A stretch of DNA of 32,547 bases from an uncultured bacterium (lineage in GTDB: Bacteria; Spirochaetota; Spirochaetia; Sphaerochaetales; Sphaerochaetaceae): contig CAJMOS010000017.1 in NCBI GenBank assembly GCA_905215015.1, positions 1 to 32,547 on the forward strand. The letters are read 5' to 3'. Positions 1 through 7,554 of this stretch are shown one piece after another. Within the stretch, counting starts at the first letter, position 1. Each line of letters opens with the position of its first letter. The position numbers and the translations under genes are program-made. The notes beneath the pieces were generated by a model. It worked only from the letters and a program-made list of their open reading frames with translations. It made no database searches and was not told the DNA's origin.

Positions 1-1
1 G

Positions 2-451
2 ACGATTTCCAACCTTGCCGAATACGGGGCGGTCAACGGGCGGGGAGATTGCGGCATCCAGGCTTCACTTTTCATCAACCTTGCCCGCATCGCAGGACTG
101 AAAAGCGATTGGATGGCGGGCATGTACGTTACTCCGCACAGGGTTGGCAACCATGACTGGGCTACCTTTCAGGTCCCCGGCTTGGACGAGACCTTTTATG
201 CGGACTGCTCGTTCGGAGGAGGGGCGTTGCGGAAGGGGAACCTTCTCGGCTCCGGGTTTTATTTTGGAAACCTTGATGTGATGCGGGTACCCTGCACCAC
301 GATCCTGGCGCCCGGGCCATCGCTGATTGCCGGCCCATGGAGGAACGACCCGACCGACAACCAGAGCGGCGAGGCATGGTACGGAAACCGGACCCTTGCC
401 CCGGATGAGCTGGTCGACACCCGCCGGACCGTTTCCTTCAAGCTGCTCTGA
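2..451 (+). CDS. Transglutaminase-like domain protein, C-terminal part (5' truncated by window edge)
   Basis: The frame is open from the window edge and stops at 449-451. About 149 residues are visible. They contain the elements of a papain-fold transglutaminase-like core in the right order: a Cys in GRGDCG followed by a helix (QASLFINLARIAGL), a His in GNHDW and an Asp in YADCSFGGG. These would form the Cys-His-Asp triad. Such domains in bacteria are found in peptidases and cross-linking or amidase-type enzymes, often exported; the N-terminal part, where a signal peptide would lie, is outside the window, so location and substrate cannot be given. The C-terminal 60 residues look like a beta-rich tail without a recognised motif. 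No clear terminator follows the stop, so transcripts may run on towards the rimP leader. The superfamily call is fairly safe, the exact function unknown. Confidence 0.7.
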   Translation, partial: TISNLAEYGAVNGRGDCGIQASLFINLARIAGLKSDWMAGMYVTPHRVGNHDWATFQVPGLDETFYADCSFGGGALRKGNLLGSGFYFGNLDVMRVPCTTILAPGPSLIAGPWRNDPTDNQSGEAWYGNRTLAPDELVDTRRTVSFKLL

Positions 452-527
452 CCGGTTTTCCCGTGTGATATGGTTACATGTGTATAGTATATTTCGTCAG
501 GCTTTGGCATCCGTCCGGAGGGTTGCC

Positions 528-623
528 ATGCATGGCGTCGAAAAAATGCTTACGGGATCACTAGATGTGGTTGACAAGGATGTTGCAAGCTTCCTAGAAT
601 CACCATGGTTGAAGGATCGCTGA
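528..623 (+). CDS. Possible 31-codon leader ORF upstream of rimP-nusA
   Basis: ATG at 528 is preceded by a strong Shine-Dalgarno (GGAGGG, 517-522) at a spacing of 5 nt, better than that of rimP itself. The ORF encodes 31 residues ending in WLKDR. Its TGA stop (621-623) lies in the upper stem and loop of the intrinsic terminator at 612-642. A ribosome reaching the stop would cover the hairpin, so the ORF could act as a leader peptide in attenuation; it could also simply be a small protein gene with a close terminator. Codon use (two CTA, TCA, CCA) is less G/C-biased than in the neighbouring genes, which weakens the case for a conserved protein. A -10-like TATAGT at 483-488 lies at a suitable distance upstream, but I see no matching -35. 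No homologue recognised. Confidence 0.35.
   Translation: MHGVEKMLTGSLDVVDKDVASFLESPWLKDR
571..600 (+). promoter_or_regulatory. Sigma70-type promoter for the rimP-nusA-infB operon (candidate)
   Basis: TTGACA (571-576) and TAGAAT (595-600) are separated by 18 nt, close to consensus. The expected start is near 607, only about 5 nt before the terminator hairpin at 612. It lies inside the possible leader ORF, so either this promoter or that ORF may be a chance match. Confidence 0.5.
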
Positions 624-642
624 AAAAGCTGATCCTTTTTTT
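612..642 (+). terminator. Intrinsic terminator / attenuator just before rimP
   Basis: Seven base pairs AAGGATC (612-618) with GATCCTT (631-637) are continued by GCT (619-621) with AGC (627-629), with one bulged T and a GAAAA loop, followed by seven T (636-642). It stands between the candidate promoter and the first gene of the operon, 20 nt before the rimP ATG. That position fits an attenuator better than an end-of-gene terminator. The stem is only half G/C, so termination may be partial. Confidence 0.7.
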
Positions 643-662
643 ATAGCGCGTTGAAATTAATT

Positions 663-1166
663 ATGGAAAAGACGAATATCACTTCAAATCCGCTGTTTGT
701 GCTGTACGAGCCGCTGGTGCGCGGGCTTGGTCTGGCGATTGTCGAGATCCACCAGTCCGACCGTGGCAAGAATATCGAGCTCGAAGTCGCGATCACCCGT
801 CTAGGCGGGGACGCGACCAGCAAGGATTGCGATGCCGCATACCATGCGATCTATCCGGTTGCGTTGGAGGATGCCGGACCGCTCAGGGATGTATTCCTGA
901 CCGTCGAAACTCCAGGTATGCTCCGGACAATCAAGGATGCGCATGAGTTCGAGCTGTTCACAGGAAGGTCGGTTAAGGTGTACGATACAGGTCGTGCCTC
1001 CTGGCTGTCCGGCAGGATTGCCGCATTCGACGGCGAGAAGCTATCCCTCGACCAAGTCCGCGTCGGGGAGGGCAAGGAGACCTTGGAGCATCTTGAGCTC
1101 GGCATCGCGCAGATCCAGAAAGCGAAGCTGGAGTATCTCGAGGAGGATTGGAAAGATGGCAGGTAG
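663..1166 (+). CDS. rimP: Ribosome maturation factor RimP
   Basis: A protein of 167 residues with the RimP layout: an N-terminal alpha/beta domain (LGLAIVEIHQS, then IELEVAITRLGG) and a C-terminal SH3-like barrel (GRSVKVYDTGRASWLSGRIA). RimP binds the free 30S subunit and helps form the central pseudoknot of 16S rRNA. Position directly before nusA-infB is the standard bacterial order and supports the call. The start chosen is ATG 663; TTG 651 is in frame but has no better signal. Neither start has a Shine-Dalgarno, because the U-tract of the upstream terminator occupies that space, so initiation may be weak. The 3' end overlaps nusA by 11 nt, pointing to coupled translation. The sequence is divergent from enterobacterial RimP, but the family call is secure with context. 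Confidence 0.85.
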   Translation: MEKTNITSNPLFVLYEPLVRGLGLAIVEIHQSDRGKNIELEVAITRLGGDATSKDCDAAYHAIYPVALEDAGPLRDVFLTVETPGMLRTIKDAHEFELFTGRSVKVYDTGRASWLSGRIAAFDGEKLSLDQVRVGEGKETLEHLELGIAQIQKAKLEYLEEDWKDGR

Positions 1167-2703
1167 AAAAAACGCCAAGACCGCGCCGGTCGAGCCCGTG
1201 GAGACGATGGGAAGCGCCATTAAGGCATTGATGGAAGAGAAGGGTATCTCTGAGGACCTGGTGTTCAGTACCGTCGAGAACATCATCAAAGACGCGTACA
1301 AGCAGCAGTACAAGCCCTACGAGAACTGTGTCGTCCGGTGGAATGACGCCCATGACAACATCGATGTCTTTGTCCAGAAGACCGTTGTCGATGGCGAACA
1401 GGACGGCGTGATCGATCCCATCGAGATTTCCCTTGAGGACGCCAGACGCCTCGATCCGCAGTGCGACATCGGGGACGAGCTGCTGATTCCTTTCGATCCG
1501 AGAAATCTGAAGCGCCAGAGCATCCAGCAGGCCAGGACCGATGCCCGCAAGTCCTTCCGCAGCATCACCAACGACAAGCAGTATAACGAGTACAAAAACA
1601 AAGAGGGCCAGCTGATCAAAGGCTATTTCCTCCGCCAGATGCCCAACGGCGACATCTGGGTCAACATCGGCACGATCGAGGGCCTGCTCCCCAACCGGAA
1701 CCAGAGCCCGAGGGAGAACTACGACGGGTACGGCGTCAATGATTCGATCCTCTGCTACGTGGAGTCTGTCAAGGAGGATGACCACGGGGTGCATGTCATC
1801 CTGTCCAGGACCCACTCCGAGCTTGTCCGCAAGCTGTTCGAGTTGCAGATTCCCGAGATCCAGCAGCAACAGATCGACATTGTCAAGGTGGTCCGCATGG
1901 CTGGCATGAGGACCAAGGTCGCCGTTGTCAGCCGCAGCGAGAATATCGATCCTATCGGTGCCTGTATCGGTCTGCAGGGGAACCGCATCAAGACGATCAT
2001 GGACGAGATTGAGGGAGAGCGGATCGACATCGTCCGTTACGATTCCAATCCGGTCAACTACATCCGCAATGCCTTGGCTCCTGCCGAGGTGAAGGATATC
2101 GTCGTGATCGACAAGAACGTCTTCCAGGCGGTCGCCATCGTCGACAAGAGCCAGCAGGCCCTTGCCATCGGCAAACAGGGTGTCAACGTCCGCCTCGCCA
2201 GCAAGCTGTGCGACTGGATGATCGAGGTCAAGACCCAGGAAGAGTTCGACGAGATGGATATCTCGCAGGCTGCCCGCGAGAAGGCCGAGAGCATCTTCGG
2301 TGGAGAGGAGCAGGACGAGGCGGTCGCCCCGCAGCCAGAACAGGTCGCCGCGGCCGAGACTCCCGCCAAGCCGGCTGCCTCCGACAACAGCGGTGTTCCT
2401 GAGGACGAGGTTCCTCTCGCGGACCTGCCGCTTGACGAGAAGCTGCTGAAGAAGCTGCAGTTCCACGATATCTACAGCGTCGAGGATTTCATCAGCCTGA
2501 CGCAGGACGACCTGGCCGCCATGAGCGACCTGGCCGCCGAGGATATCGCCGAGATCAAGAAGGTGATCAGCGAGAACATCGATATCGTGGAAGATGAGAA
2601 CGAAGAGACTGAGTATGTCTGTCCGAACTGCGGACAGCCCGTTACGCCGGACATGAAGGTATGCCCGCATTGCGGTACCGGTCTGTCTTTTGAGGAAGTT
2701 TGA
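1156..2703 (+). CDS. nusA: Transcription termination/antitermination factor NusA with C-terminal zinc ribbon
   Basis: 515 residues. The N-terminal RNA polymerase-binding domain (about 15-145) is followed by an S1 domain (about 149-217) and two KH domains (about 218-365, with IGLQGNRIKTI and IGKQGVNVRLAS). Next come a low-complexity Ala/Glu/Pro linker (about 380-420) and a helix-hairpin-helix-like segment (LPLDEKLLKKL onwards). The last 29 residues form a putative zinc ribbon: Cys489, Cys492, Cys503 and Cys506 in CPNC...CPHC spacing. I do not know this ribbon as a regular part of NusA. ATG 1156 is supported by AGGAGG at 1141-1146 (spacing 9); the next Met (codon 18) would remove a short unstructured leader. 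NusA binds elongating RNA polymerase and promotes pausing, intrinsic termination and rRNA antitermination. It may control its own operon through the leader terminator. Confidence 0.97.
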   Translation: MAGRKNAKTAPVEPVETMGSAIKALMEEKGISEDLVFSTVENIIKDAYKQQYKPYENCVVRWNDAHDNIDVFVQKTVVDGEQDGVIDPIEISLEDARRLDPQCDIGDELLIPFDPRNLKRQSIQQARTDARKSFRSITNDKQYNEYKNKEGQLIKGYFLRQMPNGDIWVNIGTIEGLLPNRNQSPRENYDGYGVNDSILCYVESVKEDDHGVHVILSRTHSELVRKLFELQIPEIQQQQIDIVKVVRMAGMRTKVAVVSRSENIDPIGACIGLQGNRIKTIMDEIEGERIDIVRYDSNPVNYIRNALAPAEVKDIVVIDKNVFQAVAIVDKSQQALAIGKQGVNVRLASKLCDWMIEVKTQEEFDEMDISQAAREKAESIFGGEEQDEAVAPQPEQVAAAETPAKPAASDNSGVPEDEVPLADLPLDEKLLKKLQFHDIYSVEDFISLTQDDLAAMSDLAAEDIAEIKKVISENIDIVEDENEETEYVCPNCGQPVTPDMKVCPHCGTGLSFEEV

Positions 2704-2723
2704 CGGAGAGAGTCGAGGGAAGA

Positions 2724-5513
2724 ATGGAAGAGAACAAGACGGAAGAGAAACAAAGCCAGGTTATCTTGATCAAGCATGTGGTCAAGACGAGCGCCCCACA
2801 GGCTGCTCCAGAACCCGAGGCCAAGCCGGAGGAAAAGACTCCGGTGGAAAAACGCAAGGTCGTCATCAAGAAGAAGAAGGTGGTCGTGGTACGCCAGCCC
2901 AATCCTGCTCCGCAGGAAAAGCCGGCGCCGGTGGCTTCCACCTCTGCTCCAGTCGTGGCGAAACCGGCTCCTGCCGCCACGACTGCACCGGCGAAGCCTG
3001 TCGTTAGGCAGCCCCAGCAGGCTCCGACGCCGGCGGTCAATCCGACGATCAGCAACCCGTTGCATACGGGTCCGACCATCATCCGTCCCACCAATCTTCC
3101 CCCGGTTCCCGGACAAGGCCAGTCCATCAAAGACCACAACGATTGGCAGAACCAGAACAATGGATACAACCAGCAGCGTTCCACGGTTCCCTCCGTCGGC
3201 CCGAGGCAGGTGGGCATTGTCGGCGGTAGGCCGGCCTATCGTCCCGGCCAGAACGGAAACGGCTACAACCGCTCGTTTGGAGCCGGCCGCAACCAATATG
3301 GAAACAACTATGGCGCTTACAACCGCGGCCAGGTGAGACCCGGCTATGGCCAACGCGCCGGACAGGCCGGAGACCGTCAGGGCTACGGCAACCGCGCCCC
3401 GTATGGGCAGAATGCCAATACCCGCCCGGGCTTTGGAAACCGGCCGGGTGCAGGCAGCCGCCCTGGATTCGGTGGTCGTCCCGGATTTGGCGGCAGACCT
3501 GGCGCCGGAGGACGTCCGATAGGTGGCGGCCAGGGAGCTGGCCGACCGCAGGATGCCTTCGGCCAGAGGGATATCCGTAGTGGCAAGGGTACCAACCGCC
3601 GCAAGAAGGGCTTCGAGAAGCGTACGGAAGACGAAGAGATCGAGTTCCAGCTCCAGCGGAAGAAGGAGCAGGAAGCCGCCCGTCTTGCCGCCGTGCCCAA
3701 GAAGATCGATATCATGGACTCGATCAGCGTCGCTGATCTGGCCAAGAAGATGAACCTGAAGGCCAACGAGATCATCAGCAAGCTCTTCAAGATGGGGATG
3801 ATGGTGACCATCAACCAGCAGATCGATTTTGATACCGCTTCGATCATCGCCGACGAGTACGGCTGCGAGGTCCACAAGGTCTCGCTGTACGACGAGACGA
3901 TCATCGAGAATGACGACGACAACAATCCCGAGGATATGGTTCCCCGCGCTCCGATCGTCACCGTCATGGGCCATGTCGACCATGGCAAGACCAAGCTGCT
4001 GGACGCCATCCGTTCCTCCCACGTCGCCGAAGGCGAGTATGGCGGCATCACCCAGCACATCGGCGCCTACAAGGTCAATATTCCCGACAAGGGTGATATC
4101 GTCTTCATCGATACTCCGGGACACGCGGCGTTCAGCATGATGCGTGCCCGCGGAGCCCAGGTGACCGACATCGTCGTCCTGGTCGTCGCGGCTGACGACG
4201 GCGTCATGCCGCAGACCCGTGAGGCCATAGACCACGCCAAGGCGGCAAACGTGCCCATCATCGTCGCCATCAACAAGTGCGACCTTCCCGACGCCAAGCC
4301 GGAGAGGATTATGCAGCAGCTCTCCGATATCGGCTTGATGCCGGAAGAGTGGGGCGGCCAGACCCTCTATTGCAAGATTTCCGCGCTGAAGAAGCTGGGT
4401 ATCGACGATTTGCTGGACACCATCCTTCTGCAGGCGGAGATGATGGAGCTGAAGGCCAATCCGAACTGCCGCGCCGAGGGCAGGGTCCTCGAAGCCCGCA
4501 TCGAGCAGGGCCGCGGTACCGTGGCGACCGTCCTGATCCAGAAAGGCACGCTCCATGTCGGAGACTATTACTGCGCAGGAATCTACGCGGGACGCGCGCG
4601 CGCCATTTTTGACGACAAGGGGCAGAAGATCCAGGAGGCCGGACCCTCCACTCCGGTCGAGATCATCGGCCTTTCCTCCATCCCGAAGGCTGGCGACCCG
4701 TTCCAGGTCACCGAGGACGAGAAACAGGCCCGTATGGTCAGCGCCAAGCGTCAGGAATTGGAACGGCTTGGCGCCACCGAGAACACCAACAAGGTGACCC
4801 TCTCTAACCTGAGCGAGAAGATCAAGGAAGGGGACATCAAGACCCTCAACCTGGTCATCAAGGGAGACCTGCAGGGTTCCGTCGAGGCTCTCCAGCAGTC
4901 TTTGGAGAAACTTTCCACGCCGGAGATCCGGCTGGCGGTCATCCGTGCCGCGGCAGGCGCCATCATCGAGAGCGATGTGACGTTGGCGAGCGCGTCGAAT
5001 GCCTTGATCATCGGCTTCAACGTCAGGCCGACGCCCAGAGCGCTTGCGCTGGCTGCCGAGGAGAAGGTCGAGATCCGCAAGTACAATATCATCTACGATG
5101 TGGTTGATGACGTGAAGGCGGCCATGGAGGGCATGCTCAGCCCGGTCACCAAGGAGATCGATCTTGGCACTGCCGAGGTGCGCAACATCTTCAGGGTGCC
5201 CAAGGTCGGTGTCATCGCCGGCTGTATGGTCACCAGCGGAAAGGTCACGAGAGACGCCATGGTGCGCGTCATTCGCGACAACATCCAGATCAACAAGGAA
5301 AACATCAGGATCAGCAGCCTGAAACGCTTCAAGGACGATGCCAAGGAAGTCGCCGAAGGGTTCGAATGCGGTATCGGGCTAGAGAACTTCCAGGACCTGC
5401 AGGTCGGAGATGTGCTTGAGATCGTCGGCACGCAGGAGGTCGCCCGCAAGCTTGAGGACACGATGACTCCGCAGGCGGCCGAGGAAGCGAAGCAACTGGA
5501 GGCCAGAGGGTGA
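2724..5513 (+). CDS. infB: Translation initiation factor IF-2
   Basis: 929 residues. The GTPase places initiator tRNA on the 30S subunit and promotes subunit joining. The G domain shows G1 GHVDHGKT (416-423), G3 DTPGH, G4 NKCD and an SA-type G5. The usual domains II, III and IV follow and end near the stop. Before the G domain lies an IF-2 N-terminal winged segment (DSISVADLAKKMNLKANEII), and before that a long disordered part: Pro/Ala/Lys-rich at about 15-135, then Gly/Arg/Asn/Tyr-rich at about 140-280 with repeated RPGFGG-type hexads. Start ATG 2724 lies 20 nt after the nusA stop with GAGGGA at 2715-2720; the in-frame TTG at 2700 overlaps nusA and lacks a clear Shine-Dalgarno. The gene is followed by rbfA with a 4-nt overlap. 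Confidence 0.98.
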   Translation: MEENKTEEKQSQVILIKHVVKTSAPQAAPEPEAKPEEKTPVEKRKVVIKKKKVVVVRQPNPAPQEKPAPVASTSAPVVAKPAPAATTAPAKPVVRQPQQAPTPAVNPTISNPLHTGPTIIRPTNLPPVPGQGQSIKDHNDWQNQNNGYNQQRSTVPSVGPRQVGIVGGRPAYRPGQNGNGYNRSFGAGRNQYGNNYGAYNRGQVRPGYGQRAGQAGDRQGYGNRAPYGQNANTRPGFGNRPGAGSRPGFGGRPGFGGRPGAGGRPIGGGQGAGRPQDAFGQRDIRSGKGTNRRKKGFEKRTEDEEIEFQLQRKKEQEAARLAAVPKKIDIMDSISVADLAKKMNLKANEIISKLFKMGMMVTINQQIDFDTASIIADEYGCEVHKVSLYDETIIENDDDNNPEDMVPRAPIVTVMGHVDHGKTKLLDAIRSSHVAEGEYGGITQHIGAYKVNIPDKGDIVFIDTPGHAAFSMMRARGAQVTDIVVLVVAADDGVMPQTREAIDHAKAANVPIIVAINKCDLPDAKPERIMQQLSDIGLMPEEWGGQTLYCKISALKKLGIDDLLDTILLQAEMMELKANPNCRAEGRVLEARIEQGRGTVATVLIQKGTLHVGDYYCAGIYAGRARAIFDDKGQKIQEAGPSTPVEIIGLSSIPKAGDPFQVTEDEKQARMVSAKRQELERLGATENTNKVTLSNLSEKIKEGDIKTLNLVIKGDLQGSVEALQQSLEKLSTPEIRLAVIRAAAGAIIESDVTLASASNALIIGFNVRPTPRALALAAEEKVEIRKYNIIYDVVDDVKAAMEGMLSPVTKEIDLGTAEVRNIFRVPKVGVIAGCMVTSGKVTRDAMVRVIRDNIQINKENIRISSLKRFKDDAKEVAEGFECGIGLENFQDLQVGDVLEIVGTQEVARKLEDTMTPQAAEEAKQLEARG

Positions 5514-5866
5514 GCCAGTACAGCCAGCAACGCCTCGAGGCGAAGATCCTGGAGGGCATCAGCATGATGATCGTCAACGGGGATATCAAGCACCACGACC
5601 TCTCCTCGTTGACGAGTGTCACGCGGGTGGTCCTCTCGACCGACAACGCCTACGCCACCGTCTATGTTTCCGCGCCTTTTGACGAAGGGAAGGTGGAGAA
5701 ATGCGCCCAGGCCCTCCAGAGCGCCCGTGGTTTCATCCAAAAGCGCCTGGGAGCCTTCATGCGGACGAAGAACACGCCGGTATTGACCTTCAAGCGCGAT
5801 GTCGGGTTCCAGGAGGGGGAGAAAATGGATCGGCTCCTCGATTCGCTCTCCAAGCATGGGAACTAA
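5510..5866 (+). CDS. rbfA: Ribosome-binding factor A
   Basis: 118 residues, the normal size for RbfA, a KH-like cold-shock protein that binds the 30S subunit near helix 1 of 16S rRNA during late maturation. Visible family features are an early helix (RLEAKILEGISMMIV), the strand LSSLTSVTRVVLSTDNAYATVYVS and the helical segment ARGFIQKRLGAFMRTKNTPVLTF split over about 80-110, ending in the usual MDRLLDSL. The start is GTG 5510, overlapping the infB stop as GTGA, with GGAGG at 5498-5502. It lies between infB and truB as in most bacteria, and overlaps truB by 11 nt. Confidence 0.93.
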   Translation: MSQYSQQRLEAKILEGISMMIVNGDIKHHDLSSLTSVTRVVLSTDNAYATVYVSAPFDEGKVEKCAQALQSARGFIQKRLGAFMRTKNTPVLTFKRDVGFQEGEKMDRLLDSLSKHGN

Positions 5867-6746
5867 CGCATCGATCCTGTTGATTGACAAGAAACCAGGA
5901 ATCACCAGTTTCGCCGCCTTGCGGGAGACGAAACGGTGCATTGATCCGAAAACAGGCCATATCGGGACTCTCGACAAGTTCGCGTCTGGCCTGCTTGTCG
6001 TCTTGACGGGCAGCATGACCCACCTGAACCCGGTGTTCTCCGAGCTGGACAAGAGCTACGAGGCGACCTTCCGTTTTGGCGTGGAGACCGACACCCTCGA
6101 TCCGGACGGGACCATCGTCCAGACGGGGGAGGGCATCGATCCCTCGCGGCTGGAAGAGGTCATCCGGAGCCAGTTCCTCGGGGAAATCGACCAGACGCCC
6201 CCTCGTTACTCGGCGGTACATGTCGGCGGGGAGAGGGCAAGCAAGCTGATGCGGCGGGGAAAGAGCGTGGAGATGCCGCACCGCAAGGTGACCATCCACG
6301 ACTTCCAGGTGGCCGAGGCCGATGCCCGCACCCTGAAGGCGCGCATTACCGTCAGCAAGGGGACCTACATCCGCTCAATCGCCAGAGACCTTGCCGCGGC
6401 AATGGGCTCCTGCGGCATGGTCACCGCCCTCCGCCGGACCCGTCTTGGACCGTATTCGGTGGATGAGGCGGTCGGTTGCGACGACAGGGAAGGCCTTGCC
6501 GCGACCTTCAGCCGCACCGGCGAGTACTTGCTTCGCCTGCCCCACGTGGGCAAAATGGAAGTCGCGCATGAGGACATACGGATGATGGAGCACGGCAGGT
6601 GCAGCGACCGGCTGGTCTCCGTCGATGGAAAGCGCTCCGTCACCTATGGCGCCGTCTACGCGGGGGGATATCTGCGCTGGGTCGTCGACCTCGCGAATCG
6701 CCGCATCATTTGTCATGTTCCGGAGGAACTGCATGCAAACGGATGA
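5856..6746 (+). CDS. truB: tRNA pseudouridine(55) synthase TruB
   Basis: 296 residues. TruB changes U55 of the tRNA T-loop to pseudouridine. The catalytic motif is present as GHIGTLDKFASGLL with Asp40 as nucleophile; the usual form is GHxGTLDPxAxGxL, so the Pro after the Asp is replaced by Lys. Also visible are YEATFRFGVETDTLDPDG, the substrate segment QTPPRYSAVHVGG and the core SKGTYIRSIARDLAAAMG. The C-terminal part (after about 220) is divergent and could be a small PUA-like domain. Start ATG 5856 overlaps the rbfA end; the frame is open further upstream but that would lie inside rbfA. It lies in the order rbfA-truB-ribF-rpsO, typical for bacteria. Confidence 0.94.
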   Translation: MGTNASILLIDKKPGITSFAALRETKRCIDPKTGHIGTLDKFASGLLVVLTGSMTHLNPVFSELDKSYEATFRFGVETDTLDPDGTIVQTGEGIDPSRLEEVIRSQFLGEIDQTPPRYSAVHVGGERASKLMRRGKSVEMPHRKVTIHDFQVAEADARTLKARITVSKGTYIRSIARDLAAAMGSCGMVTALRRTRLGPYSVDEAVGCDDREGLAATFSRTGEYLLRLPHVGKMEVAHEDIRMMEHGRCSDRLVSVDGKRSVTYGAVYAGGYLRWVVDLANRRIICHVPEELHANG

Positions 6747-7554
6747 TTTCCTGCACCTGGTGGAAAGCCGTGTCCTGAGCGGGACACCCATGGTCTGCTC
6801 CATCGGCGTCTTCGATGGAGTGCACCGTGGACACCAGGAAATCATCACCACCTGCGTCAGGTACGCCCGCCGCAATGGATGGAAGAGCATGGTGGTCACC
6901 TTCAACCGGAATCCCAAGGTCCCGGCAGGGGTGAAGGCCCCCTTGTTGATGAGCCAGGCCCAGAAACGGCAATTTCTTGCCGAATTAGGGGTTGATTACC
7001 TGGTTGTCATTGACTTTTCTCCCGATTTCAGTAAACTCACTGGTGTTGAGTTCTTGAACCTTCTCGGTACGCTTTGTACGGTGAAGGGGATAGTTGTCGG
7101 TGTCGATTTCCGCTGCGGTACTCCGGCTTCGTGTGCCGGTCCCGAACAGCTGCAGGAATACCTGGACCGGCGCGGTCCCGGGAACAAGCTCCTGATTCCT
7201 CCCTACGTCCGGCTGGACAGTGGAGAACGGGTGAGCAGCTCCTTGGTCCGTAAGACACTCAAAACGGGCGATCTTCCCTTGGTGGAGAAGATGCTCGGCA
7301 GGTACTACAGCCTGGATCTCAGGGGTTCGGCCCCCGGATACCGGGATGGAAGCCTGTGGTATCCTCTCGAGAAACTTGAACAGCTTCTGCCACCGTGTGG
7401 CACCTATGTTGCTCAGGCCCTGACTGTCGATGGTACGAGGATTCCTGTCGTGGCGCGGTTGACCACCAAGGACCTCATCCTGAAAGCGGACCGGGTGGAT
7501 GTTTTTCCTGAGGGTATCGAACAACTCTATGTAATACAGAGGTATGGCACATGA
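6733..7554 (+). CDS. ribF: RibF family protein: FAD synthetase domain with a degenerate riboflavin kinase domain
   Basis: 273 residues, about 40 shorter than usual bifunctional RibF. The N-terminal nucleotidyltransferase domain is intact: SIGVFDGVHRGHQ near residue 20, VVTFNRNPK, and VSSSLVRKTLKTGDL corresponding to the SSTxIR signature. The domain would adenylylate FMN to FAD. After LGRYYSL the riboflavin kinase barrel should show a GFPTAN motif, an NIGTRPTF-like segment and a conserved Glu in EVHLLDF. None of these can be found; only LLPPCGTYVAQALTVDG matches the barrel. The protein may therefore lack riboflavin kinase activity (inference). ATG 6733 is fixed by GGAGG at 6722-6726. It overlaps truB by 14 nt and ends as ATGA with rpsO. 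Confidence 0.88.
   Translation: MQTDDFLHLVESRVLSGTPMVCSIGVFDGVHRGHQEIITTCVRYARRNGWKSMVVTFNRNPKVPAGVKAPLLMSQAQKRQFLAELGVDYLVVIDFSPDFSKLTGVEFLNLLGTLCTVKGIVVGVDFRCGTPASCAGPEQLQEYLDRRGPGNKLLIPPYVRLDSGERVSSSLVRKTLKTGDLPLVEKMLGRYYSLDLRGSAPGYRDGSLWYPLEKLEQLLPPCGTYVAQALTVDGTRIPVVARLTTKDLILKADRVDVFPEGIEQLYVIQRYGT

Noticed and set aside
973..2670. Long open frame antisense to nusA
   Set aside because: It mirrors nusA codon for codon, lacks a start signal, and its protein is a Leu/Asp/Val-rich shadow typical of G/C-rich genes with few TAA/TAG.
7010..7037. TTGACT-N16-TAAACT inside ribF as a promoter for rpsO
   Set aside because: It lies over 500 nt upstream of rpsO within coding sequence; the A/T-richness alone can explain the match.
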